64,000 nucleotides of DNA from Telopea speciosissima (GCF_018873765.1 NC_057924.1:2108001-2172000), one strand, 5' to 3'; shown: positions 34,561 to 47,066, counted from the first letter of the stretch. Notes: generated from the letters alone by a model not told the origin. Program-made: numbers and translations.

Positions 34561-37500
34561 TTTTTTTTGGGTGAATCAATGAATTTATTACCAAGGAAAA
34601 GAGAAACAAGGGCCCCCTTAGGGGGAAACAACAGCCAATGGCTAAAGAAAATCAGCTAGAGCCAGCTGAAGAAGAGAAAGAAACATTTGGGACACCCCAG
34701 GAGACAACAATTAGCCTGTTCCTTGGGGTGTCGAAACAAAAGGAGGGACGAGCTGACAATAGTTTGGAGGAGATTTCAAAGGAAATGGAGTCCCAAATCT
34801 GTTGATAAGAACGAGAATTGGAGGTCTATTTCCTAATATTTCGCTCCATCCAGATGTGATTTAGCGCAGCACAGAAAGCCATCTTCCCCACAGTGTCACA
34901 AATAGAAGCCCCTCGGAAAGTCATATCTATCCAAATCCATTCTCTAGACAAAGGGAGAATACTTCTCTGGGCGGGCCAGCACTTAGCTAGAATACCTTTT
35001 CAAATGGCTTTGGAGGTCGGGCATTCAAAGAAAAGATGATCCGAGTCTTCCAAGTTGTTCCAACAAAGGCAGCAAGCATTGGTAACTTGTATGTGACGCC
35101 TGCGGAGGAAAGCAAGGGTAGGAAGACAGTTGTTGAAGACTCTCCAAGCAGTGAAGGAATGGCACGGAATATGATGCTTAAACCAGAGGAGCTTCCTCCA
35201 ACCAACCAAAGGGCCTTTGGATTGGATAAGATTCCAAGCTGCCTTGGAGGAGAAATTCAGCAAACCATCAGCTGTCCAGGAGACACAGTCACCTCTAGAA
35301 GGCAGTCTTCTTTGGATGGATAGAAGGTCATTCCAAAGAGGAGAGAGAGACTGGGAGGAGGAAGGGGGAGGAGCCCTCTCATTGAGATGAAGGATGTCTG
35401 CAACAAGAGCCATTCTGTGAAGGCCTGAAGCATAGATCGTCCTTGGCGTGACAAGGTGCAAAAGGATCCCTTTAGGGTGCCAGTGATCCAGCCAAAGGGA
35501 GGTAGAGAGGCCATCTCCAATGCGGGAGTGGATATAGGAGAGAGCAAGGTGGTGGGACTCCAGGATCTTGCGCCAAACCCAAGAAGCATCAGTGGAGACG
35601 GAAGCAGTCCAGATGGAGTCTTGCCGAAGAATCCTCGAATAAATCCAATCAACCCAAATGCTCTTCTGTTTAGAAGCAATCCTCCAGATGAGCTTGATAA
35701 TACCAGCCTTGTTGACTTCTTTGATTCTTCTTATGCCCAGCCCTCCCTCCATTTTTGGGAGGCACACAGAAGCCCAGGAGGTGGGGTGGAGAAACCTGGA
35801 TGTCTCAGCTCCCTTCCAAAGAAAGGAAGCAAGCAAAGATTCTATGGACTTGATGGTAGCTTGCGGGAGACCAAAGATTCCAGACCAATAGATATAGGAG
35901 GCTTCCAAGGCAGATCTGATAAGGACCAGCCTACCCGCATAAGATAGGAGCTTGCCTTTCCACAACTGCAGTCTTTTTCTCATGAGGCCCAGCATGGGGG
36001 TGCAATGGTGAGCAGTCAATCTAGCCGGAATCAAAGGAAGGCCCTGGTACTTGATAGGAAAGTGCCCCTCTTGGAAGCCTGATTTGACAAGGAAGTCCCC
36101 TTTGTGAAGCTCTGGAAGACCCGCAAAGAAGATAAGGGACTTGGAGGGGTTGATGCGCAGACCTGAAAGCTCATGGAATTGCTGCAGGCAAAGCATAATG
36201 CACTCGAGAGAAGCAATGGAAGCCTTTGAGAAAATCATCAAGTCATCAACAAAAGCAAGATGGGTGAGCTTTAGAGCTTTGCACTTCGGAATAAGGGGGA
36301 TAAGCTACTGATCAGTACATGTCTGAATTTGCCTAGAGAGAACTTCCAAGGCCAAAGTGAACAAGTATGGAGAAAGGGGGCACCCTTGCCGAATCCCTAC
36401 AGAAGCTCCAAAATAACCTGTAGGACTGCCGTTGATAAGGACCGAGAACTTTGGGGAGGAGATGCAACAACTGATCCAGTGAACAAAGGGGATAGGGAAC
36501 CCCATCTTGAGCATGACTTGAGAGATATAATCCCACCTTAAAGAATCAAAGGCCTTGTGAATGTCAATCTTGAGAAGGATAGCTTGCCCATGGTTTTTCC
36601 TGTCAAAACCTCTAACTATGTCATTAGAGAGCAAAATGCTGTCAGAGATGTTTCTTCTTGGGATGAAAGCAGATTGGTTGTCACTGACCAACAGATCCAC
36701 AACAGTCTTGAGTCTTCTGGCTAGGATCTTAGCAATAAATTTGTAGAGGATATTGCATAAGGCTATGGGCCTAAAGTCATTCATAGCCGAAGCACCATCC
36801 TTTTTGGGGATGAGGCACAGGAAAGTATGGTTGACCCCATTGATCTGGCTGGGATTGTAGAAGAAGCTTTCAATGGCTGCAATGAGATCCAATTTGATGA
36901 TGTCCCAGGTAGAGAGGAAGAACCCCATGTTAAAGCCATCTGGCCCAGGAGCACTAGACACTTTAAGGGAATGAATAGCTGCCAAGATCTCATCTTCTTT
37001 GGGGATGGAGCTAAGGACATCAATGTGACTGGAAGGAAGGAACTTGTTGAGTAAATGGCTGGGCAGAGGAGTATCTCCCATCGAGGGGGCATTGAAGATG
37101 CCCTTGAAGTGCTGAACAGCCAGGTCCTTTATATCCTTGACAGTTGTAGCAAGAGAACCATCATTGGAAGTGAGTTGAGTGATGGAGTTTGCATTGACAT
37201 TGGCCTTGATAGAACGATGGAAGAAAGCAGTATTTGAATCCCCCAACTCAAGCCATTTGATCCTGGATTTTTGCTTGAGGAAGCTCTCTTCCTGTGAGAG
37301 CAAAGAAGAAAGCTCAGCAGAAATAGTCTTCTCGGCTTCAGCCAAAGAAACATTGTGCAAATCTGCCTGCAGCTGAATTTGAACATTAGCCAATCTCTCT
37401 TTGCACTCAGTAACTTGGAGAGAGATATCCCCAAAGGTGCTTCTATTCCAAAGCTTGAGAGCTTCCTTGACATTGCGGAGCTTTCTGGAGAAGGCTATAA

Positions 37501-38390
37501 GGGGAGAGGAGAAAGCCAGCACAGGTTTGGACCAAGCATTCAGAACCGTGGGAATGAAGGTTGAGTGAGAAGACCACATGTCAAAATACTTGAAGGGTTT
37601 GGGGCCAAAGGAGATGTAAGGCTGGATGGGAAGGGATATAGGGGTATGGTCAGAAATGCCTGGACTATCAAAAGAAGCCTGGGAGGAAGGGAAGGAGGTG
37701 AGCCAGGCTTCATTGACTAAGACTCGGTCTAGCTTGCAACTGATACGGTGGCATCCAGATCTTTTGTTGCTCCAAGTAAGAGGAAAGCCTGTCCACCAAA
37801 GATCATTGACCCCAATGTCATCAATACAAGAGTTGAAACTGTCCATAGCCTCCAAGTCGAGATGATTGCCACCTTGTTTTTCATGACTGAAGCGGATGAC
37901 ATTGAAGTACCCTCCCAGGCCCCAAGGAAGAACACCAATACTGCTGGCAGTGGCACACAGGTCATCCCAGAGAAGAGATCTTTGGATGTGGCAGTTGAGA
38001 GCATAAGTGGCAGTGAAGAGAAAGGAGTCAAGGCCTGAAGGATCAGAGAATTTAAGGTGGAGAAATTGGGAGGAAGAGGAAAGAAGGGAGATGGAAATTT
38101 TTCTAGGATCCCAAATGACCCAGATACGGCCATTTGGATGGGAGGAATAGTTAGAAAGGAGGGACCTGCCAGGGGCGATGGACAAGAGGATATTTGCAGC
38201 ATTTTGCTCCTTGATATGAGTTTCAAGGAGGCAGCAGAAAACAAAGCGAGAGGAGCGAATTTTGGAGTGAACGGTGGCTTGTTTCAAGGCAGAGTTAAGG
38301 CCTCGAGAATTCCAAATCAGGCCTTGGATCATTAAGGAAAGGGGAGAAGGGGCAGGGGGGACTCCAGGAGTCTAGCCATTAATGGCTTTA
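34561..38390 (-). mobile_element. L1-type LINE, 5'-truncated at the start of ORF2, private to copy 2
   Basis: Minus-strand element of about 3.8 kb inserted in the LTR fossil; copy 1 has the empty site near 20636. The poly-A tail appears as a T run at 34559-34568, next to a typical plant L1 3' end. ORF2 (38332 down to 34652) would have 1226 codons in one frame: endonuclease about 1-230 (WNSRGLN, LLETHI, SDHTPI), reverse transcriptase about 470-720 (DFRPIAL, LLKIDIHKAFD, RQGCPLSPYL, FVDDLMIF) and a zf-RVT region near 1050-1110. Three in-frame stops interrupt it (36302-36304, 35000-35002, 34826-34828), with no net frameshift. The endonuclease GGDFN motif reads GGYFN (Tyr142). ORF1 is missing. 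The flanking TTAGTT repeat is short and uncertain. Confidence 0.92.
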
Positions 38391-38686
38391 GTTAGATTTC
38401 TATTAGGATTTTATTTTATCTCTAGAAGACTATGATGTAGTCGATTTGAAGTTTATAAATAAAGAAAAGAGGGCTGAAACAGCCAAGTTGAGTTTGGAAA
38501 AAAAAAGAATGAGCTTGGTTAAAGCCATTAATGGCTGTGAGAGACAGCTCCTGTAAGAAACAGGTACAGAGGCCGTGGGTGAGAGACCCAAGGGAGAGAG
38601 TGAGAGGCTCAATCCAAACTATCATTCTTCTATCCTCTTCTATTTTTTTTTTTTTAATCTTTTATTCCGATCAATTTTAGTGACAG

Positions 38687-38759
38687 TTATGCCCTGAAAG
38701 TTGCTGATCTGCTGAAGACTATTCGAAAGACTGAATCAGCCATTGGAATTGATGTTTGA
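38687..38759 (+). other. Possible terminal exon of an unrecognised gene, copy 2
   Basis: Counterpart of 20922-20994, with the same acceptor position, phase and stop. Two residues differ near its start (Val to Ala, Pro to Ala). It would be separated from 31066-31127 by about 7.6 kb, mostly fossils. Confidence 0.3.
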
Positions 38760-38854
38760 TTGTTGCATGAAGGCTTAAGAATATCAGTACATTGATCCTA
38801 CTGTAGTGTGGTTCTTAGTTGAACTTCTTCTACATTAAATTTGCTAGACAGTTG

Positions 38855-40202
38855 TAAAGAAACAAAGTTGAAAAGAATGTGGGTTCAAAGAAGAATAGAA
38901 GGATTATAGTAATCCACCTATCTAATCTACTCTGCCTGAGAGAATCGATCTGCAAAAACAATTCATCCTGTGGGTGTAATATGCTTGGTACAGTCCTATG
39001 TATGTCCCTTTTTAAGATCATTGGCTTCTTAGAATGTACTGTAGGTGTTTGTTGTTTAGGTACTCTCTGCTTTTTCTACTTTGCCAGTTGTTTGGTATGC
39101 TTTTTTTTTATCAGATAAGAATTTGTTAAGCAAAATGAGAGAATGACACTGAGCTTAACAGAGAGGAGAGCCACCAGGTTAAAGTCTTTCCGCCAAAACA
39201 GTCATATTCTAGCAGTTTTAGCTATTTGCATTTTTAGAGATAGACTTGAAAGAGGAAGACTCATAGTATGTTTTAATATCTTGTACAAAATTCATGATTC
39301 TCCAGCCTACCGAAATGTGAGGCTAAGGGTTGATTCTGTCTAGAACTTCTTTGGCATTGCCCAAAATGATTAGGTTCCTAAGAGCAGGTTTTTCAACAGC
39401 TTCTAGTTCCTTCAAAAACCCAAATGCTTAAATTTCTTTGGCTGACCCTTGCACTGATTTTCAAGTGACTGCTAAGGATTATCTTCTTCATTCCTGGTAT
39501 TGGTATCATTGGAAGGGGGTGGGGGTTTCGCTTTGTGTGTCATAGAGGAGGAGGGGGGGGGGGGGGGAGATCCATTGGAGGTGATTACAAGGGTTAGAGA
39601 CAGTCACTATGGAAACAAATTGATTTCTTAACTGCCCCACATACCAACGTAAGAGAGTCATTAGGAGACATTGCAGAAGATGGTGTTGGATTCTACCATG
39701 ATTTCCGCAAGTCTTCCCATGAAACAGTTTACAACCTGGACCTTTGAGGTTGTTTGGTATTTTAGGTATGTCCTCCCTTTTGGCATCACTAGCTGTTGAA
39801 GAGTAGATTGATGCACAACGTTTGGAATCTCGCATCCTCTGCTACCCCCCCACCCCCATAAAAAAAAAAAAGAAAAAGAAAATATCCTTTTGCAGCTTAT
39901 TCCTCTTGTAGTCTTGTATCATTTCCTTTTTGGTTTAACCTGTTTCGCTTTTGTGATGATGAATTAAGAGTTGATGGTTCCATGTTCTATTCTTTAGCTG
40001 ATTTCTTCTCTCTGCAGTTTGAAGGGGCATTTGGAATCCAGGAAGTGGGGCTGCTATGTCGTTGTCTTTGCATGTGGGCTGATTCTGATCCGTCATGGAG
40101 AAAGGCAGAAACTAAACCTGTAGAGGGAGAGGTGAAAGAGACATGAGAATAGGAGATTTCCAGTTACATCAATGTAGTATGAACTTAACTATCTTTGTAA
40201 TG
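38855..40202 (+). other. Near-identical tract shared with 21090-22439
   Basis: Identity is almost complete, while the neighbouring paralogous DNA differs at many sites. No gene is recognised in the tract. A patch after the acceptor TCTCTCTGCAG near 40018 is exon-like but unassigned. Confidence 0.7.
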
Positions 40203-40958
40203 TTTCCTTTTCATGATGTTCCTCATCTTTATGAAACCACATAAGAATTGTTTATTAGAGGACAGTTGTCGGTTGCATGGATTTGGAAATCGAACCAGTT
40301 TCAGCGGACCTTATTTCCAGTTACGCCGGTTATGGATGCACTTATATCTTATTCTTGACAAAATGCTCGTTCTTTTAGTCAGTAAAATAGAAAAATCAAT
40401 AAAACTTACCTCTTACAGTTAGATCCACAAGACTTGTTTAAAAATCTAAAATATTATAGATTCGTGGAAATGTTTGGTACTTCTTCATGATTCCATTTTC
40501 TAGGGTTTTGGTTGATGCTGGCTAGTTTCCAACAGAGTCCGATTCGATTTGAATCAGAGTTAATGGAGGTTGATACCATGCCTGATTCTGGGTTGTAGAA
40601 ATTTTTGTAGGTTGTGGCTGGAAGTAATGCTTGGATGTGAATGAGTTGTAATGGGGTTTGAGGACACGGTTTTTTTAATGTGTGCAGCTTTTGTATCTTA
40701 TGGTTTATATATCTTTGTTATTATTATTTTTCCTATTAGGGAATTGGAACTGTATAATTATTTTTTATGATCATTCTTGTTGCTTCCTCCTCCCTCTGCC
40801 CCAAATACTTTGAACAGTATTAGGTTCTATGGGTCTATCAGTCTGAGCCAGCTTCCCCAGTGATCATTTCATACATGGAGTGTGGAAATTTCATCCTCTC
40901 ACTGTTCATTATATATATATATATATGGAGAACAAATATTTTTAACAGTTCAAAGATA

Positions 40959-43900
40959 GGAATTTCGTTCTCTTATAGCAAATAATCGGATTATCAATCA
41001 CTTTAAACATATGGCTAAAGTACCTACACTTCTGAAAGAAATATCCTAAAAGTCTAAATACAAAGTCAAACTGCCACTTCACTTGGTGTCAAGTGTTTCT
41101 TTCATTGACTTGCACGGTTGTAGAAATGCACCTAGTTAGGGGTGTAAATGAATAATCGAAATCCGTTTTCGTATTCGTGTTTGTATCTGTTTAGCACTAT
41201 CCGAATCCGTCCGAAAGCTAAATGGATATGGATATGGATAGGTTATAGTTATCCGAAAAGCTATATTTATATGTAAATAGATAAAATATTCGATCTGTAT
41301 CCGTGTTCATATCCGTTTAGCACTATCCGAATCCGTCCGATAGCTAATCGGATGCGGATGCGGATATAGCACTATCCAAGCCGAATCTGATCCGTTTACA
41401 GCCCTACACCTAATACATATTCTGTACACTACCAAAAAAAAATCAGAGAGTACAGCTTTTACAATAATAAGAGTTTTCAAGTACAATGTTGAACTCATCA
41501 TTCATGGATATGCCATTGCCATTGTTAAACTTCCCCCCCCCCCCCCCCCCCCCTCCTCAAATGTTGGAGATGCAAAATTCCAATTCCTACCCAAAAGCAA
41601 TGATCCTTTGTTGGAAAAGGTATTGTTTACCTACATTTCTCCACACTCTCGCTCCAATATATGTGGGTCTTTCTGTTGATGAATCATGCGATGCGGCGCC
41701 ATTGGTTGAGTGTGGGGATTCCATTACACGCCGGTAGCATGTAGATCCCCTCCCCTCATTATGTCCAGTTCCACAAGATCCTGCAAAGCAATTGGAAACA
41801 CAAACATCATAAACCAATTCAATGTATCGCAAAAAACCACGCCGTTGAAGGAATTAAATCAATCGAATCGGTTGAGACCAATCATGATTCCAGAAAATTC
41901 GAACCGACCAAGATTGATCCCAATACGGATGATTAGAACTGGTCTATTCAATTAAGTGATGACATGTGTCTTTTTACTTCCATAAATAACCCTTAATCTG
42001 GGTATTTATAAAATCAAAAGACACATATATACGAGAAACATACCCACATGGGTAGGAATAAGTGATACAGACTCAAATTAAACACTAGATAGTCCTAAAG
42101 GCACAATAATGACCCTTACATTTGAACACAATTATTATAAATTAAAAAAAAAAAAAAAGGTAAAAAGAACACTGCCTCATCATGTAGCCCTTGTGCTCAG
42201 ACACATGAGCTTCTGAAATTATGATCCTGTCTCCTATGAAATAAAACATCATATCCATGTATATGATTTTGTGTGTTCTCTCATTGGCTCCCACATTGGA
42301 TAGGAAGGGCTACGCAACCAGTCAGCAATATCTTGCCCCGAAAAAAAATATTTGGATTCAACTAATAGCTTGACTGAATGATCTAACCATTTGACAAAAA
42401 ACATTATCTTTGATTAGCAGAAAAGGAAAGGGGAGATAGAACCTCAGTCTCTCCGATAAAGAATTTCCCCCCACTTCAGAAAATAACTATTAGGAATCTA
42501 AAGAGGCAAAGTACTTATTACAACTTCCCTTTCTAGTTTCTACTTTCTAGTGGTTGTTGCTCTATAATGGAGTGGAGGACACTTTTCTAGGTTCCTTTTC
42601 CACTGGGTGGAGGAACCTTTTTTTCCACGGTTTACTTATTCAAGAAGATGAGGATTATTTCCCAAGGAAAATGAGAAATTAATTTTTTTTTCTCCTGTAA
42701 CCATTTTCATTGCATTTCTACGAAGGACTTAGCTTAAAATCATCAATTGGGATTTTTTTTTTCCTTCTATTAATCTAAAAGATCTCTTATGATAAGCCCC
42801 CCCAAAAAAAAGGCCTTGGATTTGCAACAAGGTTTGCCTATATTGAAAAATAAAATGCAGGCCTATTAAGAAAAGCCAATTATTTAATTCAAATCTAGTG
42901 CAAATTTTGAGTTAGGTAATACTTGATGGAATTCCGGTGAATGTAAAGGGGGGCCGGGTGAGGACATGGAATAAAAAATCATAGATCTGATTGGCTGAGG
43001 CAATCCTGATTTTGGCCAATCCGGCTCGACAGATCCCCTTCTAAAATCTAGGGTTAGGGCATATTTCATCCAATTCGGATAGAATTCGAATCGAAAATCC
43101 AGATTAGAATCAGCCAGAATCAATCGGGACCCAATTCCACTCTTTAAAACCAAGTTAAAGAGCATCAGTAATTTGTGAACTAAACTTCATTGGGCATGGT
43201 TTGAGTGTTGAAATGTCAGTATCATTAGAAGAAACTGAAATAAGAACATAAAAGAGTGTCCCAAGGCATTTGATCATATCACCATTTGAGAATAAGCCTC
43301 TGGGTCATTATTTCAAATACCTAAGGGAGGTTTCTGTAATTTTGTCCAAATGATATTTGCTCACAATGGCCACAAAGAATAAGATATGTCCCACTCCCAC
43401 CCCACATTCTGACATGATAGGATTTACTTTTTCATTGTTTCATGTACATCACTAAAAGTGGAAACAACAGGATGGGAACTGGTAAAGGGTTCCCTACATC
43501 TCTGCCTCCTATCTTCCTAAATTTGTTCCATTTTTTCTAGCTTATATTGATGACTTTTTTTTCAACATTTGTTCTATTCTTCCTTTATTATTTGTTGCTT
43601 ATTTTGACATCTCAGAACCCAGAAACAAGACTTAACCTTGCAATTTACAGTTTATTTCTTTGGCACATTTCTGGCGTGACTTGAACCCAAGTAACTCAGC
43701 CCAATGTGGGACAGCATCAATATGAAATATATTTTGGTATTAAAATCCTCTGCAGTACCGGTAGGACGGTGGTACACATCTGGCGGCACAGCAGAGGCCA
43801 TGTGTGCCATGTGTGCCACTCTAAACCATATCTATTTATGTACTTGGATTCTATACTTCATCCACTTCAAAAAAATAAAAAAATATGGATTCATACAATG

Positions 43901-45749
43901 AAGTTAAGATGGATTTTTAAGTTCAAAACTAGCCAACTATATGAAAACATCTTTCATTTATTAAAAAAATAAATATATCTAACCCAGTTACCCTTTGACC
44001 CATAGATTGGTTTTGTTCATTAGACCCAATCCACTTTGGGGGTGAATACTTTGGATGGCTGACCCTCAGGTCCTCCATGGTTTAGAAAATCAGAATCGGA
44101 TTGATTAAATCGAATGATCCAAATTGAGATCAGGTCCAGCTGATCCAATTCTAATCAGCTGATTAGAGTTCAGGTAGATTCTGGTCGATTCTTTTCGATT
44201 CTGTTTATTTGAACTACCGGGTCATTTCTTCTCTCCCCCCTTCCAAAACTCTCTTCCTTGATTCTGAAAGATTCGATATGGTTGATTCTAGGGTTTTGGT
44301 CATTCGATCACTGAGTTTTCAAATTTGAGAACCAATTGTAAGGTTTTTGGAACCGATTCCTACGAATTTAGACCAATTCAACATGGTCAATATCAGGGTT
44401 TTGCTCACCAGAGTCTTATCTTTCCCTAATCTAGCCAGTAGAAAGATCGATAGAAAGATGCTTGATTCAATCGTTTTTATGCCCCTTTGTCCAAAGAGAG
44501 GGATCTATTTCCAAATGGTTGACTCACTGCTCTCGTGGCTAGCACCGAAACAGTGCTTTACCCCTAACTATCCAGTCAACTGTTGCGCCTCAATGTATAA
44601 GGTTACTCATCCTCTTAGCACCCCTCAAGTCAAGCTGAGGCTGGCTGGTGGGAACACAAAGATAAGAGAGTTAACTAAGTTTTAGATCAACCAAATTGAA
44701 CTCGTTGAGCTTTAACCCCCTTTAGGGATTGGACGACTAATAAGCCATTTGTAAAAGTTGATCATGAGTAAGACAACTTGCTTACAAAGAACCTCTTTTG
44801 TGGTAAACTACTACTCAAAATTCATTTGTCCTCATTGCCTCTATTGTCACGCTCCCGCGTTCCGGTGCTCTAAGATCAACTTACTCTCCATTAAGCTCAT
44901 CCCTTGCCTGCCTGGTTGAAAGTGAACCATAAAATGTGGTTAATGGCAAAAACAAAAAAAAAGGTCAAAACCATCCCAATAGGTTTTCCCAAAAATCCAC
45001 CCTCTGTGGCAAGGCATAATGACAGTCCACATACCTCGAATTGCAGAATTAAGTCCTAATGGAAGCAAGTAAAGAGTGATTGCCTAATTAATAACCGCCC
45101 TGCTATGGAGCTAAGTTACACCGCTAAGTTGAGATTCTCTTGCGAATTCTACAACCGATTTTAAGGTTTTTGGGACTGACTCCCATCAATTTTGATCCAG
45201 GTCGGATCCACATCAACCAGAACCTATTTGACCCCAATTCCAATTTTGATTCCCTTGGGTGAAAGGGAATGAGAAACTTGGAACTGAAGGGATATATAAA
45301 TTTCAAAAGAAAGAAGATAAAGAAGGCACTATTCATCAAGAAGAAATGAACTCCATGGGGCTGTGATGTATGGTACAGATTGATTACAGAATAGGAATCT
45401 TTTGTTCCTCTCAATTAGATACAAGAAACCTTTTTTTTTTTTTTTTTTGAAAGGATCAGAAGGTTACAATCTTTATGTTACACATCCTTTTTTACCCCTC
45501 CGGTGTTGCTGTTATACATTAGTATTACTCTTACCCCCTCCTCCTCCCCCCAAATTACAAATTCCAACCCCTTTAATCCCACAAAAATTAAAAACTCTAA
45601 TAACCCTTTTAACGCCCTAAGATTTTCACATTACAAAAAAAAAAAAAAAAAAAACAAAAAACCCTCTATCCAAAATCCTAAATAGAAAAAATAAAAAAGA
45701 GTAGACAACAAGTACTTATACCACCATAGAAACAATCCCAACCATCCAT
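40959..45749. other. Intergenic region between the duplication and NF-YB
   Basis: No ORF exceeds about 115 codons and none shows a known motif. Contents: a hAT MITE at 41137-41406, a C run near 41531-41553, a partial relative of the 55515 fold-back element near 43750-43810 (TCCTCTGCAGTACCGG, CAGAGGCCATGTG), GATTCGG-like degenerate repeats near 43000 and 44150, and T and A runs near 45430 and 45635. Confidence 0.6.
41137..41406. mobile_element. hAT-like MITE, 270 bp
   Basis: The left end TAGGGGTGTAAATGA and right end CGTTTACAGCCCTA are inverted repeats. Flanks CACCTAGT (41129-41136) and CACCTAAT (41407-41414) match at seven of eight positions. The interior repeats ATCCGTTTAGCACTATCCGA-type units twice. 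No coding capacity. Confidence 0.8.
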
Positions 45750-46418
45750 CTACCCATCATTAATATACCTTGGTCTCCCAGAACCACCACCACCACCATC
45801 GCCGGAGTTGGGGGAGCTGGCTTGGGCAGGAACACCTCCATCCACAACCATCTGATGATAATGTCCAGAACTGTACATCTGTCCTTGATGATGATGGCCC
45901 ATCATCATCATCGCCGACTGCATCCCACCGTACATTCCACTTCCGCCGTTGTAACCAGCACTCCCACTTCCCGGATTTACAACACTGCCATTGCCACCGC
46001 CCGCTGATCCTCCGGCACCTGAACCACCGGAGCCGTCCTTCTCACCTATACGACCCATGGAACTCTTCTCTCCCTCCATCTCCCGAAACTTCTGGAGATA
46101 AATCTTCAAGGGCTCCACATACTCTTCGAATCCAAGAGTAGTCATGGCCCATAGTAGATCATCGCCGTTAATTGTCTTCCGCTTCTCTCTCTGGCACTTA
46201 TCTGAAGCTTCTCCGGTGATGAAACTTATGAACTCCGACACGCACTCCTGAACGGTCTCCTTGGCGTCTTTGGAAATTTTAGCGTTGGCAGGGAGTGCCT
46301 TCTTCATGATCCTGCTCACGTTGGCTATGGGAAGGAAACGATCTTGCTCTTTCGGAGAGAATTCGCTGTTGGCGTTGCTGTTATTCGGACCGCCGGAGTC
46401 ATTGTCTGAGTCTGCCAT
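45750..46418 (-). CDS. NF-YB3: Nuclear factor Y subunit B, NF-YB3-like
   Basis: 222-residue histone-fold subunit of the CCAAT-binding NF-Y trimer. In the family it pairs with NF-YC in the cytosol or nucleus and binds CCAAT boxes with NF-YA. The NF-YB2/YB3 group acts with CONSTANS-type proteins in flowering. Residues 1-23 ([10 protein letters not shown]) are acidic and Ser/Asn-rich. The conserved core at about 24-115 includes [35 protein letters not shown] and [20 protein letters not shown]. The tail (116-222) is Gly-rich, then His/Met-rich ([10 protein letters not shown]), longer than I recall for Arabidopsis NF-YB3. Intact and intronless, as is common for this subgroup. Cross-species orthology is inferred from the core and start. 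Confidence 0.96.
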   Translation of the reverse strand: MADSDNDSGGPNNSNANSEFSPKEQDRFLPIANVSRIMKKALPANAKISKDAKETVQECVSEFISFITGEASDKCQREKRKTINGDDLLWAMTTLGFEEYVEPLKIYLQKFREMEGEKSSMGRIGEKDGSGGSGAGGSAGGGNGSVVNPGSGSAGYNGGSGMYGGMQSAMMMMGHHHQGQMYSSGHYHQMVVDGGVPAQASSPNSGDGGGGGSGRPRYINDG

Positions 46419-46983
46419 GAAATCCGGTACAGATCAGGATTTTGCTTGCTTTTTTACGTTGGAAGATGGACCAAAGAAAAGAAACCCTTAACAGTTAACA
46501 CAACTTTTTGGTAGTTTTTTTTTTTTTTCTTCAGCTTTTTGGCTTTCAGTAGAATACAATGATTGAGAAAGCTATCAAGACAACAATCATGAATGAAGGA
46601 TCTCCGTCATTGAGAAACTCAAAAGAAAAGACCATTTGGCTTTATTTCCTTTCTACCACACGGGTAAGAGCTGAGACACAGTAGCAGAAACAGGAGAAGG
46701 AAAGCATCGATAAATTGAAGAATTTCGACTGTCTTCTCCGGCTAAAATAGACCAAAAGAGTGAGGAAATTAAGGTTCCAAAGGATGAAGATTCGACCAGA
46801 ATTGAGAGAAAGAAATAGGAAGGGAGAAGAGGGTTTGAAGGGAAGAAGAAGAAGAATTGACCAGATTCGGAACAGACACTGACGCTTGTGGGGCGGAGGT
46901 CATCGGAGAGAGAATTGGAACAAACGCCGGAAAAGTTCTTACAGAGCAACGAGAGGAATTTTGGAAAAAAAAAAAATTTCCGC

Positions 46984-47066
46984 AGAGAGAGAGAGAGAGA
47001 GAGTTGGGTAACAAATGTCGGGTCCGTTGGATTAGTGGCCTAATATCGCATCGTGAGCGACACGTG
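46984..47066 (-). promoter_or_regulatory. GA/CT repeat and G-box upstream of NF-YB
   Basis: A (GA)n run at about 46984-47002 reads as CT on the gene strand, a frequent plant 5'-UTR or core promoter element and a target of BPC-type GAGA-binding proteins. An ACACGTGG G-box (CACGTG at 47061-47066) lies about 640 bp upstream of the start codon. No TATA box is assigned. Function is inferred from motif type and position. Confidence 0.45.

Larger units (their letters stand above)
32800..38685 (+). mobile_element. Old LTR-element fossil, copy 2, split by two later insertions
   Basis: Counterpart of 13380-20920. The short internal remnant near 32800-33160 contains AACTCGTGGACGAG. The probable LTR starts TGTCAC at 33202 and ends GTGACA at 38685. 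It is interrupted by the palindrome-rich element (33371-34315) and the LINE (34561-38390). Broken and old; it predates the tandem duplication. Confidence 0.55.
23184..40958 (+). repeat. Tandem segmental duplication, copy 2 (about 17.8 kb)
   Basis: Second direct copy of the block that starts at 3096. It lacks the copia element, both solo LTRs and the hAT MITE of copy 1. It has its own hAT, MULE-type, palindrome-rich and LINE insertions. Sequence diverges at once outside 40958, where copy 1 continues into copy 2 instead. Divergence from copy 1 is uneven: a few percent over most of the block and almost none over 38855-40202. Confidence 0.93.

Noticed and set aside
45770-46141. 123-codon plus-strand frame
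   Set aside because: It is antisense to the NF-YB coding sequence and has a composition dictated by it.
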